A DNA stretch of 15,146 bases, from assembly GCA_017438675.1 (NCBI GenBank), contig JAFRUW010000116.1, positions 1-15,146 of the forward strand. Direction: 5' to 3'. Position numbers and translations under genes: made by a program. Below are positions 7,364 to 13,318 of the stretch, piece after piece. Each line of letters begins with the position of its first letter. The stretch's first letter is position 1. The DNA is from Oscillospiraceae bacterium (GTDB taxonomy: Bacteria; Bacillota; Clostridia; Oscillospirales; Oscillospiraceae). The notes beneath the pieces were generated by a model. That model made no database searches. It had not been told where the DNA came from and saw nothing but the letters and a program-made list of their open reading frames with translations.

Positions 7364-7528
7364 AATATGAATAATACGCTTCAAATCGAATCTGCGATTC
7401 GACTTAAATCTTTGCGCCGCGCACTCGCTGCGCTCGCACACCTGCGGCTTTCCCGTATGTATTTAACCGGCGAAGGAGCGAAACTCTGCGAGGCTTATTG
7501 GCTGTCCACAAGCAGAATATGAATACGC
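7364..7528. repeat. Direct repeats bounding a GC-richer insert-like leader segment
   Basis: AATATGAATA occurs at 7364-7373 and again at 7516-7525, both followed closely by ACGC (7376-7379, 7525-7528). The segment between is more GC-rich than its flanks and contains the hairpin TCGAATC/GATTCGA (7386-7392 with 7396-7402) and a CG-rich stretch at 7415-7448. No open reading frame, tRNA or riboswitch that I recognise is present. It makes up most of the roughly 200-base rpiR 5' leader. It may be a small dispersed repeat, or the copies may be paired regulator sites. Confidence 0.4.
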
Positions 7529-7536
7529 AAATTCAT
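7519..7536. promoter_or_regulatory. Candidate operator at the rpiR transcription start
   Basis: ATGAAT (7519-7524) and ATTCAT (7531-7536) form a 6+6 inverted repeat with a 6-base spacer (ACGCAA). It lies just downstream of the predicted start of the rpiR promoter (about 7540), a typical repressor-site position. Binding by this RpiR is inference only. Confidence 0.35.
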
Positions 7537-7546
7537 TTTCACTATT

Positions 7547-7574
7547 ATTCTATCATATATTTGGAGAATTGCAA
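7547..7574 (-). promoter_or_regulatory. Promoter of the rpiR-cmk-ispH/rpsA operon
   Basis: On the minus strand TAGAAT (7547-7552, 5/6) is preceded by TGA (extended -10). A 16-base spacer separates it from TTGCAA (7569-7574, 4/6 to the -35 consensus). The -35 hexamer is the core of the palindrome ATTGCAAT (7568-7575), so a protein bound there would occlude RNA polymerase. The predicted leader to the rpiR ATG is about 200 bases. Confidence 0.6.
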
Positions 7575-7589
7575 TATAAAAATGCAATT
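7567..7589. promoter_or_regulatory. ATTGCAAT/TGCAATT palindrome overlapping the rpiR -35
   Basis: AATTGCA (7567-7573) and TGCAATT (7583-7589) form an inverted repeat with a 9-base spacer, and ATTGCAAT (7568-7575) is itself a perfect palindrome. A third copy, AATTGCA, lies at 7602-7608. The three TGCA cores are centred near 7571, 7584 and 7606. Overlap with the -35 suggests an operator cluster; the bound protein is unknown. Confidence 0.4.
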
Positions 7590-7613
7590 TTTGAATAATA
7601 GAATTGCATTTTT
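7578..7613 (-). terminator. AT-rich hairpin after rluB, possible terminator
   Basis: A 12 bp perfect stem (7578-7589 with 7602-7613) with a 12-base loop begins 2 bases past the rluB stop. On the minus strand its second arm ends in five T followed by ATATT. The stem has only two G-C pairs, so it may be a weak terminator. The same bases double as part of the TGCAATT operator-like cluster. Confidence 0.45.
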
Positions 7614-7615
7614 TG

Positions 7616-8311
7616 TTACAGGTCCCTGATCCCCCGGATTTCCTCTTCCGTGAGATACCGCCACCTGCCCGGCTCGAGACTGCCGAGACTGACGGGGCCC
7701 ACTGACATTCTTTTAAGCGTCAGGACCTCCAGTCCAACAGCGGCGCACATCTTGCGTATCTGCCTGTTCCTGCCCTCGTGGATCGTAATGCGAAGGGTGC
7801 CGGGGGCGGTCAGCTCCACCTTCGGCGGCCTGATTCGATATCCGTCTATCACCATGGGCGCCCTGAGTTTTTCCGCCGCCCTCTCCGCGTCGCCATGAAC
7901 GGTGACGAGATATGTCTTTTCCTTGTTCCCCGAGGGATGGGCAGCTTTGTTCGCAAAATCGCCGTCGTTTGTCATGAGGAGCAGCCCTTCGGAATCCCAG
8001 TCAAGCCTGCCCACCGGGTACACTCTTGTTCCCACGTCCCGGGTCAGGTCGGCCACCGTGGGTCTCCCTTTCTCGTCCTTCATTGTGGTGATGTATCCCC
8101 TGGGCTTGTTCAGCATTATGTAAACAAGACCTCCCCTTTCGGGAAGTCCTGTTCCGCTCACTGTGATGATGTCTCTATCGGGGTCGGCCTTGTCGCCCAC
8201 CCCGGCAACGATTCCGTTCACAGTGACCAGACCGGCCTCTATCAGCTCCTCAGCCTTCCTGCGGGAGGCGACGCCTCTGGCGGACAGTATTTTTTGAAGT
8301 CTTTCTTCCAT
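7616..8311 (-). CDS. rluB: RsuA/RluB-family 23S/16S rRNA pseudouridine synthase
   Basis: Isomerises a specific uridine of rRNA to pseudouridine. Residues 1-48 form an S4 RNA-binding domain (RLQKILSARGVASRRKAEELI). The catalytic domain has IMLNKPRGYITT, then YPVGRLDWDSEGLLLMTNDG with catalytic Asp104, then KTYLVTV and GRNRQIRKMCAAVG, all diagnostic of the RsuA/RluB/RluE/RluF group. The 231 residues match Bacillus RluB, which modifies 23S helix 89, and the location beside dacF and scpAB matches the Bacillus ypuL context; the exact target is inferred. The ATG at 8311 is 2 bases after the carboxypeptidase stop, behind GGGAGC. It is the last gene of the lon block. Confidence 0.93.
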   Translation of the reverse strand: MEERLQKILSARGVASRRKAEELIEAGLVTVNGIVAGVGDKADPDRDIITVSGTGLPERGGLVYIMLNKPRGYITTMKDEKGRPTVADLTRDVGTRVYPVGRLDWDSEGLLLMTNDGDFANKAAHPSGNKEKTYLVTVHGDAERAAEKLRAPMVIDGYRIRPPKVELTAPGTLRITIHEGRNRQIRKMCAAVGLEVLTLKRMSVGPVSLGSLEPGRWRYLTEEEIRGIRDL

Positions 8312-8313
8312 AT

Positions 8314-9444
8314 TCAGCTCCCGTAATAACCGTATTTGTTGAGATGATTCTCCACAAGGCCCTTGATCCTGTCCAGAATGGCGTCAAGAATGCCCTGCTC
8401 ACCGGGCTTTTCACGCCTGACGCCTTCCGAAAACACAAGCTCGGCCTCTCCCGCCTTTTTGCCGTTTATCGACCAGTACAGGGTACCCGCCCTGTCGCCC
8501 TCTTTAAAACCTGCGTAGACGAACCGCGGCAGCTCCGCGTACACCGTCACCTTATCATCCTTTGAAACAAGCTTTGATACCGATTCCCCGGCCTTCACTG
8601 TCACGAAGGACCTGTCGCCTCCGGAAATCACCGGTATATCGATCCCATCAGCCTCACAGTCGATGATCTTAACCCTCTTGTACTCGCTGAAGGCCCTGTC
8701 GTAGAGGGCGATATGGTCGTCCCAGTCGTCGGGGTCGTCAAGCGTTACGCAGATAAGGCGCAGGCCGTCCCTTTCGCAGCAGGATACAAGGGTACGTCCT
8801 GCGGCCTTGGTGTAACCCGTTTTCACGCCGATGACACCGTCGTACATCCACAAGAGTTTGTTGTGGTTCTTATAGGTGACGCCGCCGATTGTCACGCTTT
8901 TTGTGGATACGATCCGGGCGAAATCCTCATTCTTCATGGCCGCGGTGGCTATGATCGCCATATCCCGGGCTGTGGAATAATGCTTCTCGTCGGAGAGCCC
9001 GTGGGGATTGGCAAAGGACGTGTTCACCGCTCCCAGCTCCTCGGCCTTTTCGTTCATAAGCTCCGTAAAGCGGGCCTCGTCTCCGCCTATATGGATAGCC
9101 ACGGCGGAAGCGGCGTCGTTGCCGGAGACCAGCATCATACCGTAGATAAGCTCCTCCAGCCGAATCCTGTCCCCGGCCTTCAGATACATGGAAGTCCCCT
9201 CGATATCCTGGGACTCGTCAGTTATCTTCACTTCATCATCGGTATTGCCCCGCTCCAGCGCCACCAGCGCCGTCATGATCTTTGTAATACTGGCGATGGC
9301 CATGCGTCTGTCCTCCGCCTCGCTGTAAAGGGTCTCCCCGGTGTCCGCGTCAACAACCGTATAGCTCTCCGCGCTCAGGGCCTTTGCCCTTACGGGAGAG
9401 AAGATGAGCATCGCCGTCAGTATTAAACAAACAGTTTTTTTCAA
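8314..9444 (-). CDS. dacF: D-alanyl-D-alanine carboxypeptidase (peptidase S11, DacF/DacB type)
   Basis: A low-molecular-weight penicillin-binding protein that trims the terminal D-Ala from peptidoglycan stem peptides outside the membrane. A signal peptide spans residues 1 to about 23 (MKKTVCLILTAMLIF...). The three active-site motifs are SITK (S52, K55), SGN (107-109) and KTG (208-210). A PBP5-type C-terminal beta domain follows from about residue 260. The start is a TTG (9444): the next Met, residue 12, would remove the basic part of the signal peptide. The ribosome binding site is a weak GGTGG, partly inside a leader hairpin (9448-9480). The protein ends without an obvious hydrophobic anchor, though residues 355-372 could be an amphipathic helix. 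Neighbouring ytfJ suggests spore cortex or forespore use; a vegetative role is equally possible. Confidence 0.94.
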   Translation of the reverse strand: MKKTVCLILTAMLIFSPVRAKALSAESYTVVDADTGETLYSEAEDRRMAIASITKIMTALVALERGNTDDEVKITDESQDIEGTSMYLKAGDRIRLEELIYGMMLVSGNDAASAVAIHIGGDEARFTELMNEKAEELGAVNTSFANPHGLSDEKHYSTARDMAIIATAAMKNEDFARIVSTKSVTIGGVTYKNHNKLLWMYDGVIGVKTGYTKAAGRTLVSCCERDGLRLICVTLDDPDDWDDHIALYDRAFSEYKRVKIIDCEADGIDIPVISGGDRSFVTVKAGESVSKLVSKDDKVTVYAELPRFVYAGFKEGDRAGTLYWSINGKKAGEAELVFSEGVRREKPGEQGILDAILDRIKGLVENHLNKYGYYGS

Positions 9445-9447
9445 AAT

Positions 9448-9480
9448 TAAGCACCACCAGTTTTAGATTGGCAGTGCTTA
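9448..9480 (-). promoter_or_regulatory. Leader hairpin covering the dacF ribosome binding site
   Basis: TAAGCAC (9448-9454) pairs with GTGCTTA (9474-9480); after a symmetric CA/CA internal loop, CCA (9457-9459) pairs with TGG (9469-9471), with a 9-base loop. On the minus strand the 3' arm holds the only Shine-Dalgarno-like bases (GGTGG) before the TTG start, so the fold could limit translation. There is no T tract, so it is not a terminator. Confidence 0.4.
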
Positions 9481-9498
9481 TTATTGTCTGATTGAGAA

Positions 9499-9885
9499 TC
9501 AAATATCCTCTTTTGTATCTTTTCCTTTGAACATCCCGGATATCTTGTCGATCATATCCGGCACGGCGTCCACCAGCTTGTCCACCGGTGTGTCGGAGGG
9601 CGAAACGCTCATGATCCGCACATTGTCGTCCTTCACCACAACGAATGCCACAGGCGCGATCTTGACGCCGGCGCCGCTGCCGCCGCCGAAGCCCTTGTCC
9701 TGACCCTGCTGTTTTGCCTGCATGTCCGATCCGCCGGAGGCGAAGCCGAAGCTGACCTTGGAGATGGGGATGAGGGTCATGCCCGCCGCATCGATGGGCT
9801 GACCGATGATGGTGTTCACGTCCACCATTTCCCTGATCTTCTGCATTGTGGTTTCCATCAGTTCTCCGATAGGATGATTGTCCAT
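9499..9885 (-). CDS. ytfJ: GerW family sporulation protein YtfJ
   Basis: A 128-residue protein of the YtfJ/GerW family, recognised by the N-terminal pattern IGELMETTMQKIREMVDVN, IIGQPI and TLIPISKVSFGFASGGSD. A Gly-rich stretch (GFGGGSGAG, about 66-74) follows, then VKIAPVAFVVVKDDNVRIMSV. In Bacillus, GerW is a spore protein needed for normal germination; the molecular activity is not established. It has no signal peptide. The ATG at 9885 follows GGTGA, with AAAGGA further upstream. It lies 27 bases after the DUF2953 gene, the same pairing as ytfI-ytfJ in Bacillus, which supports both calls. A gap of 54 bases with a hairpin separates it from the carboxypeptidase. Confidence 0.93.
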   Translation of the reverse strand: MDNHPIGELMETTMQKIREMVDVNTIIGQPIDAAGMTLIPISKVSFGFASGGSDMQAKQQGQDKGFGGGSGAGVKIAPVAFVVVKDDNVRIMSVSPSDTPVDKLVDAVPDMIDKISGMFKGKDTKEDI

Positions 9886-9912
9886 TTTGTCACCATTCCT
9901 TTCAATATAAAA

Positions 9913-10488
9913 CTATTTGCCGCTGCTTTTTAACTTCAAAAAACCTATAAACGCGGATACACCCACATACAGTATCTGCCACAGGAACATGCCCAATGCG
10001 GCGTCAAGCTCTATAACAGGCTTCTCGATTTCAAAATCCGCGTTAACCTTCACGTCATGGCTTCTGACCTTAAATGCCTCGCATATCCTGGGGAGCAGTA
10101 CGCCCACCGCGGCGCACACTCTTCCGTACTGAAGGGCTGTGTCACCGGGGTCTTTGCTCCCGGCGGTGTAGCGCAGGTTCAGCTTAGTGACGGTGATCTT
10201 CCGTTTAAGCTTCCCAGCCGCGTCAAGCACCAGGTCAACAAGCTCCCTGACCCCCGGCCTGTGCCCGGGGCCTTTTTTCTTCCGCTTCTTTTCGGAAGCA
10301 TCTGTTTTCTTGCCTTTTTTGTCCTTTTTCGGCTTTTTCTTCCTGCGCCTTACGGGATAAACCCTGAATCTTATAAAGAACACCCTGGCGTATACGGTGA
10401 GCTGTGAATCCGAAAACCTGACCTCAACGCCAAGCCATATCATGGCAAGGAGGAAAAGCACAAGGATGACGATCAAAGCGGGAATCAT
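9913..10488 (-). CDS. DUF2953 membrane protein (YtfI-like)
   Basis: A 191-residue protein with one N-terminal membrane segment (about 2-20, IPALIVILVLFLLAMIWLG). A beta-rich stretch (VEVRFSDSQLTVYARVFF) follows, then a strongly basic Lys/Arg linker at residues 47-77, a middle region with ITVTKLNLRYTAGSKDP, and a hydrophobic C terminus (FLWQILYVGVSAFIGFL). This layout and the position directly before ytfJ identify it as DUF2953, the family of Bacillus YtfI. Its function is unknown; co-occurrence with ytfJ suggests sporulation. The ATG at 10488 lies 6 bases after the scpB stop, with GAGGAG inside the end of scpB serving as ribosome binding site, so it is probably coupled to scpB. Confidence 0.85.
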   Translation of the reverse strand: MIPALIVILVLFLLAMIWLGVEVRFSDSQLTVYARVFFIRFRVYPVRRRKKKPKKDKKGKKTDASEKKRKKKGPGHRPGVRELVDLVLDAAGKLKRKITVTKLNLRYTAGSKDPGDTALQYGRVCAAVGVLLPRICEAFKVRSHDVKVNADFEIEKPVIELDAALGMFLWQILYVGVSAFIGFLKLKSSGK

Positions 10489-10494
10489 TGTTCC

Positions 10495-11109
10495 TTACTC
10501 CTCTCGGGGCAGATCGGCATTATCCGGACCGTCAAACAGGTTCCCGACGATCTCCGGCTCCGGCGCTGACTCCGCTTCCGCTTTTTCGCCCTTTTCGCCG
10601 CTTTCAGGAAGGGTGGGCAGATCCTTTACGGAGCTGAGTCCGAAAACCCTCAGGAAGTCCTTGGTGGTGCCGTACAGCACCGGGCGTCCGGGAACCTGAA
10701 GTCTGCCCTGCTGCTCAATGAAGCCGCGGTCGCACAGGACCTTGACGCTGTAATCGCTGTCAACGCCCCTTATCTGCTCTATGACCGCTTTTGTCACCGG
10801 CTGATAGTAGGCCACTATCGCCAGAACCTCAAGGCAGGATTTGCTCAGCTTCGGGGGCTTCCGCTCCTCAAGAGCCAGCCGGATATAGTCTGCGTATTCC
10901 GGGGCAGAGCAGAGCTGGGCACTGTCCTCCAGTCTTAACAGCCTTATCCCGCTGCCCGGTCCGTTCAGCCTCTCTGCAATATGCTCTATTCCATCCGCCA
11001 CGGTTTCCTCCTCCACAGCAAGGACCGCCGCGATACGCTTTATATCGACCGGCTCCCCCGCCGCGAATAGTATTCCCTCAATGGCGGCTTCTATATCATG
11101 AATTTCCAT
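10495..11109 (-). CDS. scpB: Segregation and condensation protein B
   Basis: ScpB dimerises and binds ScpA to form, with Smc, the bacterial condensin that organises and segregates chromosomes. The 204 residues contain two winged-helix domains. The first begins MEIHDIEAAIEGILFAAGEP; the second holds the family signature SCLEVLAIVAYYQPVTK with IEQIRGVDSD and later LYGTTKDFLRVFGL. The last 40 or so residues are a charged tail (EKGEKAEAESAPEPE) and likely disordered. The ATG at 11109 has AAAGGA about 12 bases upstream, a loose fit. It lies 51 bases after scpA, the usual order. Confidence 0.96.
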   Translation of the reverse strand: MEIHDIEAAIEGILFAAGEPVDIKRIAAVLAVEEETVADGIEHIAERLNGPGSGIRLLRLEDSAQLCSAPEYADYIRLALEERKPPKLSKSCLEVLAIVAYYQPVTKAVIEQIRGVDSDYSVKVLCDRGFIEQQGRLQVPGRPVLYGTTKDFLRVFGLSSVKDLPTLPESGEKGEKAEAESAPEPEIVGNLFDGPDNADLPREE

Positions 11110-11160
11110 CTTTTCGGAAAATCCTTTCAGTTTCTTTCAAATCAAACCTGCTTTTTGAAA

Positions 11161-11979
11161 CTATGCGAGGCTGTTAAACGACTGTTCCCCGTCTTCTTCA
11201 GCAGTTTCTTCCGGCTCGTCCCCCGGGACTTCGCCCAGGGCGACGCTGAGATCGTCCTCATTGCCGATTATCACGATTGCGCCGGATTTGCACAGCTCAA
11301 GAACCGAGATAAATGTCGCCACAATCTCCGATCTGCTCCTCGCCATATACAGCAGGCTGTCAAGGCTCATAACTCCGTTGTCGTGAAGCCCCTTCAGTAT
11401 CTCCGCCGTCTTCCGCGTTACGGAAAATACGATGGGCGTGGGGATAAGCCGCCTGTGATCCTCCGTGGGCGGGGCCTGATTTGTCTCGGTGAGCGCCCTG
11501 TCCAGAGCCTCAAGGAGGTCCCCCGGCACATGCTGATATGCGTAGATGAACTTCGGCGGCAGCGTCTCCTGCTTCTTTACGAAGGTGCCTCCCCCGCGGC
11601 TGAACATGTTCTCAAGCCACTGGGAAACTTCTTTTATCTGGCTGTACTTGTCCTTGTTCTGAAGGGCGGCAAGAGAGCTTTTCAGCTCTTCCAGCTCGTT
11701 AATCTCTTCCTCCTCGGAGGAACGCAGAACGGTTCTGGCTTTTATGTAAACCAAATGTGAGGCCATGGCCACAAATTCGCTGGCAACCTCCAGATCCATG
11801 GCCTTCATGGACTCGATATATTCCAGATACTGATCCAGAAGGGAGGATATCTGGATGTCCTCTATCTCTATTTTGTTCTTGCTGAGAAGCGTCAGTATAA
11901 GGGTGAGAGGGCCGGTAAAGTCCTCAAGATTGTCCTTAACCTTTACAACGCTTTCCAATTTGAAGGTCGGATCCTGCAT
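11161..11979 (-). CDS. scpA: Segregation and condensation protein A
   Basis: The kleisin subunit of Smc-ScpAB, bridging the Smc head and neck and holding the ScpB dimer. At 272 residues it is of normal length. The N-terminal Smc-neck-binding region reads FTGPLTLILTLLSKNKIEIE, then QISSLLDQYLEYI, and ASEFVAMASHLVYIKARTVL matches the conserved helical part; most homologues have GPLDLLL where this has GPLTLIL. The middle (about 78-160) is variable, and the C terminus (about 195-250) is the winged helix that binds the Smc head. An acidic tail (EEPGDEPEETAEEDGE-like) ends the protein. The ATG at 11979 follows AGGAAGG. It lies 21 bases after the M50 protease gene. Confidence 0.96.
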   Translation of the reverse strand: MQDPTFKLESVVKVKDNLEDFTGPLTLILTLLSKNKIEIEDIQISSLLDQYLEYIESMKAMDLEVASEFVAMASHLVYIKARTVLRSSEEEEINELEELKSSLAALQNKDKYSQIKEVSQWLENMFSRGGGTFVKKQETLPPKFIYAYQHVPGDLLEALDRALTETNQAPPTEDHRRLIPTPIVFSVTRKTAEILKGLHDNGVMSLDSLLYMARSRSEIVATFISVLELCKSGAIVIIGNEDDLSVALGEVPGDEPEETAEEDGEQSFNSLA

Positions 11980-12000
11980 CCCTGTTTCCTTCCTGATTTA

Positions 12001-12666
12001 TTACGCAACAAGTTTGCCCGCATACTCGGCGATGACAAACATTCTGTCGTATGCCGCCGCCGTGATCTTACCCAGAGGCGTACCCAGAATTCCGGTGGCT
12101 ATGAGCGCCAGAAGCAAAAGCATACCGTACCGCTCATACCGCATCAGCTTCATGTATGTACTGTCGTCAAGAGCCGAAAACAGCACCTTTGACCCGTCGA
12201 GAGGCGGGATGGGTATCACGTTGAAAATGGCAAGGGCGAGACTTATATACGACGTCAGATACATGAGCTGAAGGAAAAACCCGCCGACCTCGCTGCCCGA
12301 AAGTCTCCTGTAGGTAAGTCCGTAGAGGAACAGGAACAACGACGTAAGCACCACGTTGGAAAGGGGGCCCGCAAGTGCAGTAATTGCCATGCCCCGCTTG
12401 GGGTTTTTGAACTTCCGCATGTCCACCGGCACGGGCTTTGCCCAGCCGAAGCGGAACACCGCCATCATAATGAGGCCCATGACGTCGATGTGCCTAAGGG
12501 GGTTCAGGGTGAGGCGGCCCATCCTTTTGGCGGTATCGTCGCCCAGCCGGTACGCCACGTAACCGTGGCTCAGTTCGTGGAAGGTTATGCAAATGAGCGC
12601 CGGGATGACCGACATCAGTATGTTGGTCAGCACGCTCCAATCCAGATTGCTGAATACGTTCTGCAT
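12001..12666 (-). CDS. M50 family site-2-type zinc metalloprotease
   Basis: A 221-residue polytopic membrane protein of the short M50 (YwhC-like) group. The zinc site is HELSH (H30, E31, H34) in the first membrane helix, and the third ligand is D157 in FNVIPIPPLDGSK. The segment MAITALAGPLSNVVL (about 93-107) is the conserved re-entrant or helix region of these proteins. About five or six hydrophobic segments are visible. No PDZ domain or long soluble region is present, so it is not RseP/RasP itself. Substrates are unknown, although it commonly lies directly before scpA in Firmicutes. The ATG at 12666 has AAAGGAG about 5 bases upstream. Spacing to ysxC is 45 bases. Confidence 0.93.
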   Translation of the reverse strand: MQNVFSNLDWSVLTNILMSVIPALICITFHELSHGYVAYRLGDDTAKRMGRLTLNPLRHIDVMGLIMMAVFRFGWAKPVPVDMRKFKNPKRGMAITALAGPLSNVVLTSLFLFLYGLTYRRLSGSEVGGFFLQLMYLTSYISLALAIFNVIPIPPLDGSKVLFSALDDSTYMKLMRYERYGMLLLLALIATGILGTPLGKITAAAYDRMFVIAEYAGKLVA

Positions 12667-12711
12667 ATTGCTCCTTTCCCAAACCTCGGTTTCATATATG
12701 TAACTATTTTA

Positions 12712-13299
12712 TCACTGTTTTATTCCGTTTTCAATGGCGCTTATCATCTTATCCCGATTAAATCCCGTTTCAGCGGAAAACGGAATAAGGACGGTACCGT
12801 CATCCAGCTCCAGCGTTTCCCTGATAAGGGCAAGATTGCCCTCAAGCTGGCTTTTCTTCACCTTATCCACCTTGTTGGCGCAGATTATCACGGGGCAGCC
12901 CGCCGACTTGAACCAGTTGGCCATGGTCACGTCGTCAGCCGTGGGCTTGTGACGGGCGTCCACTATCATGACGCCCAGGGTCACAAGGCCGGTCTCACCG
13001 AAGTACTGTTCCATGAGCTTACCCCATCTGTCCCGCTCGGCCTTGGCAACCTTGGCGTAGCCGTAGCCTGGGAGGTCAACAAACCACACCGACTTGTCGA
13101 TGAGGAAGTAGTTGATGTGCACCGTTTTGCCCGGTGACGCGCCCACTCTGGCGAAGTTTTTCCTGTTCAGTATTTTGTTTATTACCGATGATTTGCCCAC
13201 GTTTGACTTGCCGGAGAAGACTATCTGGGGCATGGGGCCGCGATAGAAGTCCGCCGGCTTCGTCACCGATCTGACAAATTCCGCGTTGTGTAGATTCAT
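12712..13299 (-). CDS. ysxC: Ribosome biogenesis GTPase YsxC/EngB (YihA)
   Basis: A GTPase that assists late assembly of the 50S ribosomal subunit. At 195 residues it is the family's normal length. The G motifs are all visible: G1 GKSNVGKSS (30-38), G2 around PGKT (56-59), G3 DLPGYGYAKV (from 75), G4 NKVDK (142-146) and G5 PFSAETG near 173. The start MNLHNAEFVRSV is typical for the family. The ATG at 13299 has AGGAA about 9 bases upstream. It lies 19 bases after lon, the common lon-ysxC pairing in Firmicutes. Confidence 0.97.
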   Translation of the reverse strand: MNLHNAEFVRSVTKPADFYRGPMPQIVFSGKSNVGKSSVINKILNRKNFARVGASPGKTVHINYFLIDKSVWFVDLPGYGYAKVAKAERDRWGKLMEQYFGETGLVTLGVMIVDARHKPTADDVTMANWFKSAGCPVIICANKVDKVKKSQLEGNLALIRETLELDDGTVLIPFSAETGFNRDKMISAIENGIKQ

Positions 13300-13318
13300 A
13301 GCTCACATTCCTGTTCTG

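Noticed and set aside
7415..7448. CG-rich stretch (CTCGCTGCGCTCG-like) resembling part of a ColE1-type plasmid origin region
   Set aside because: The match is about 13 bases of low-complexity sequence; no RNA I/RNA II structure, vector sequence or other cloning trace is present around it.
8713..9426. A 237-codon plus-strand open frame opposite dacF
   Set aside because: It is antisense to a gene with all three S11 active-site motifs, has no plausible start signal, and its translation is Gly/Val/His-rich shadow sequence.
12667..12711. AAACCTCGGTTT hairpin between ysxC and the M50 protease gene
   Set aside because: The stem is only 4-5 bp with no T tract on the minus strand, and the genes on both sides appear to be in one operon.
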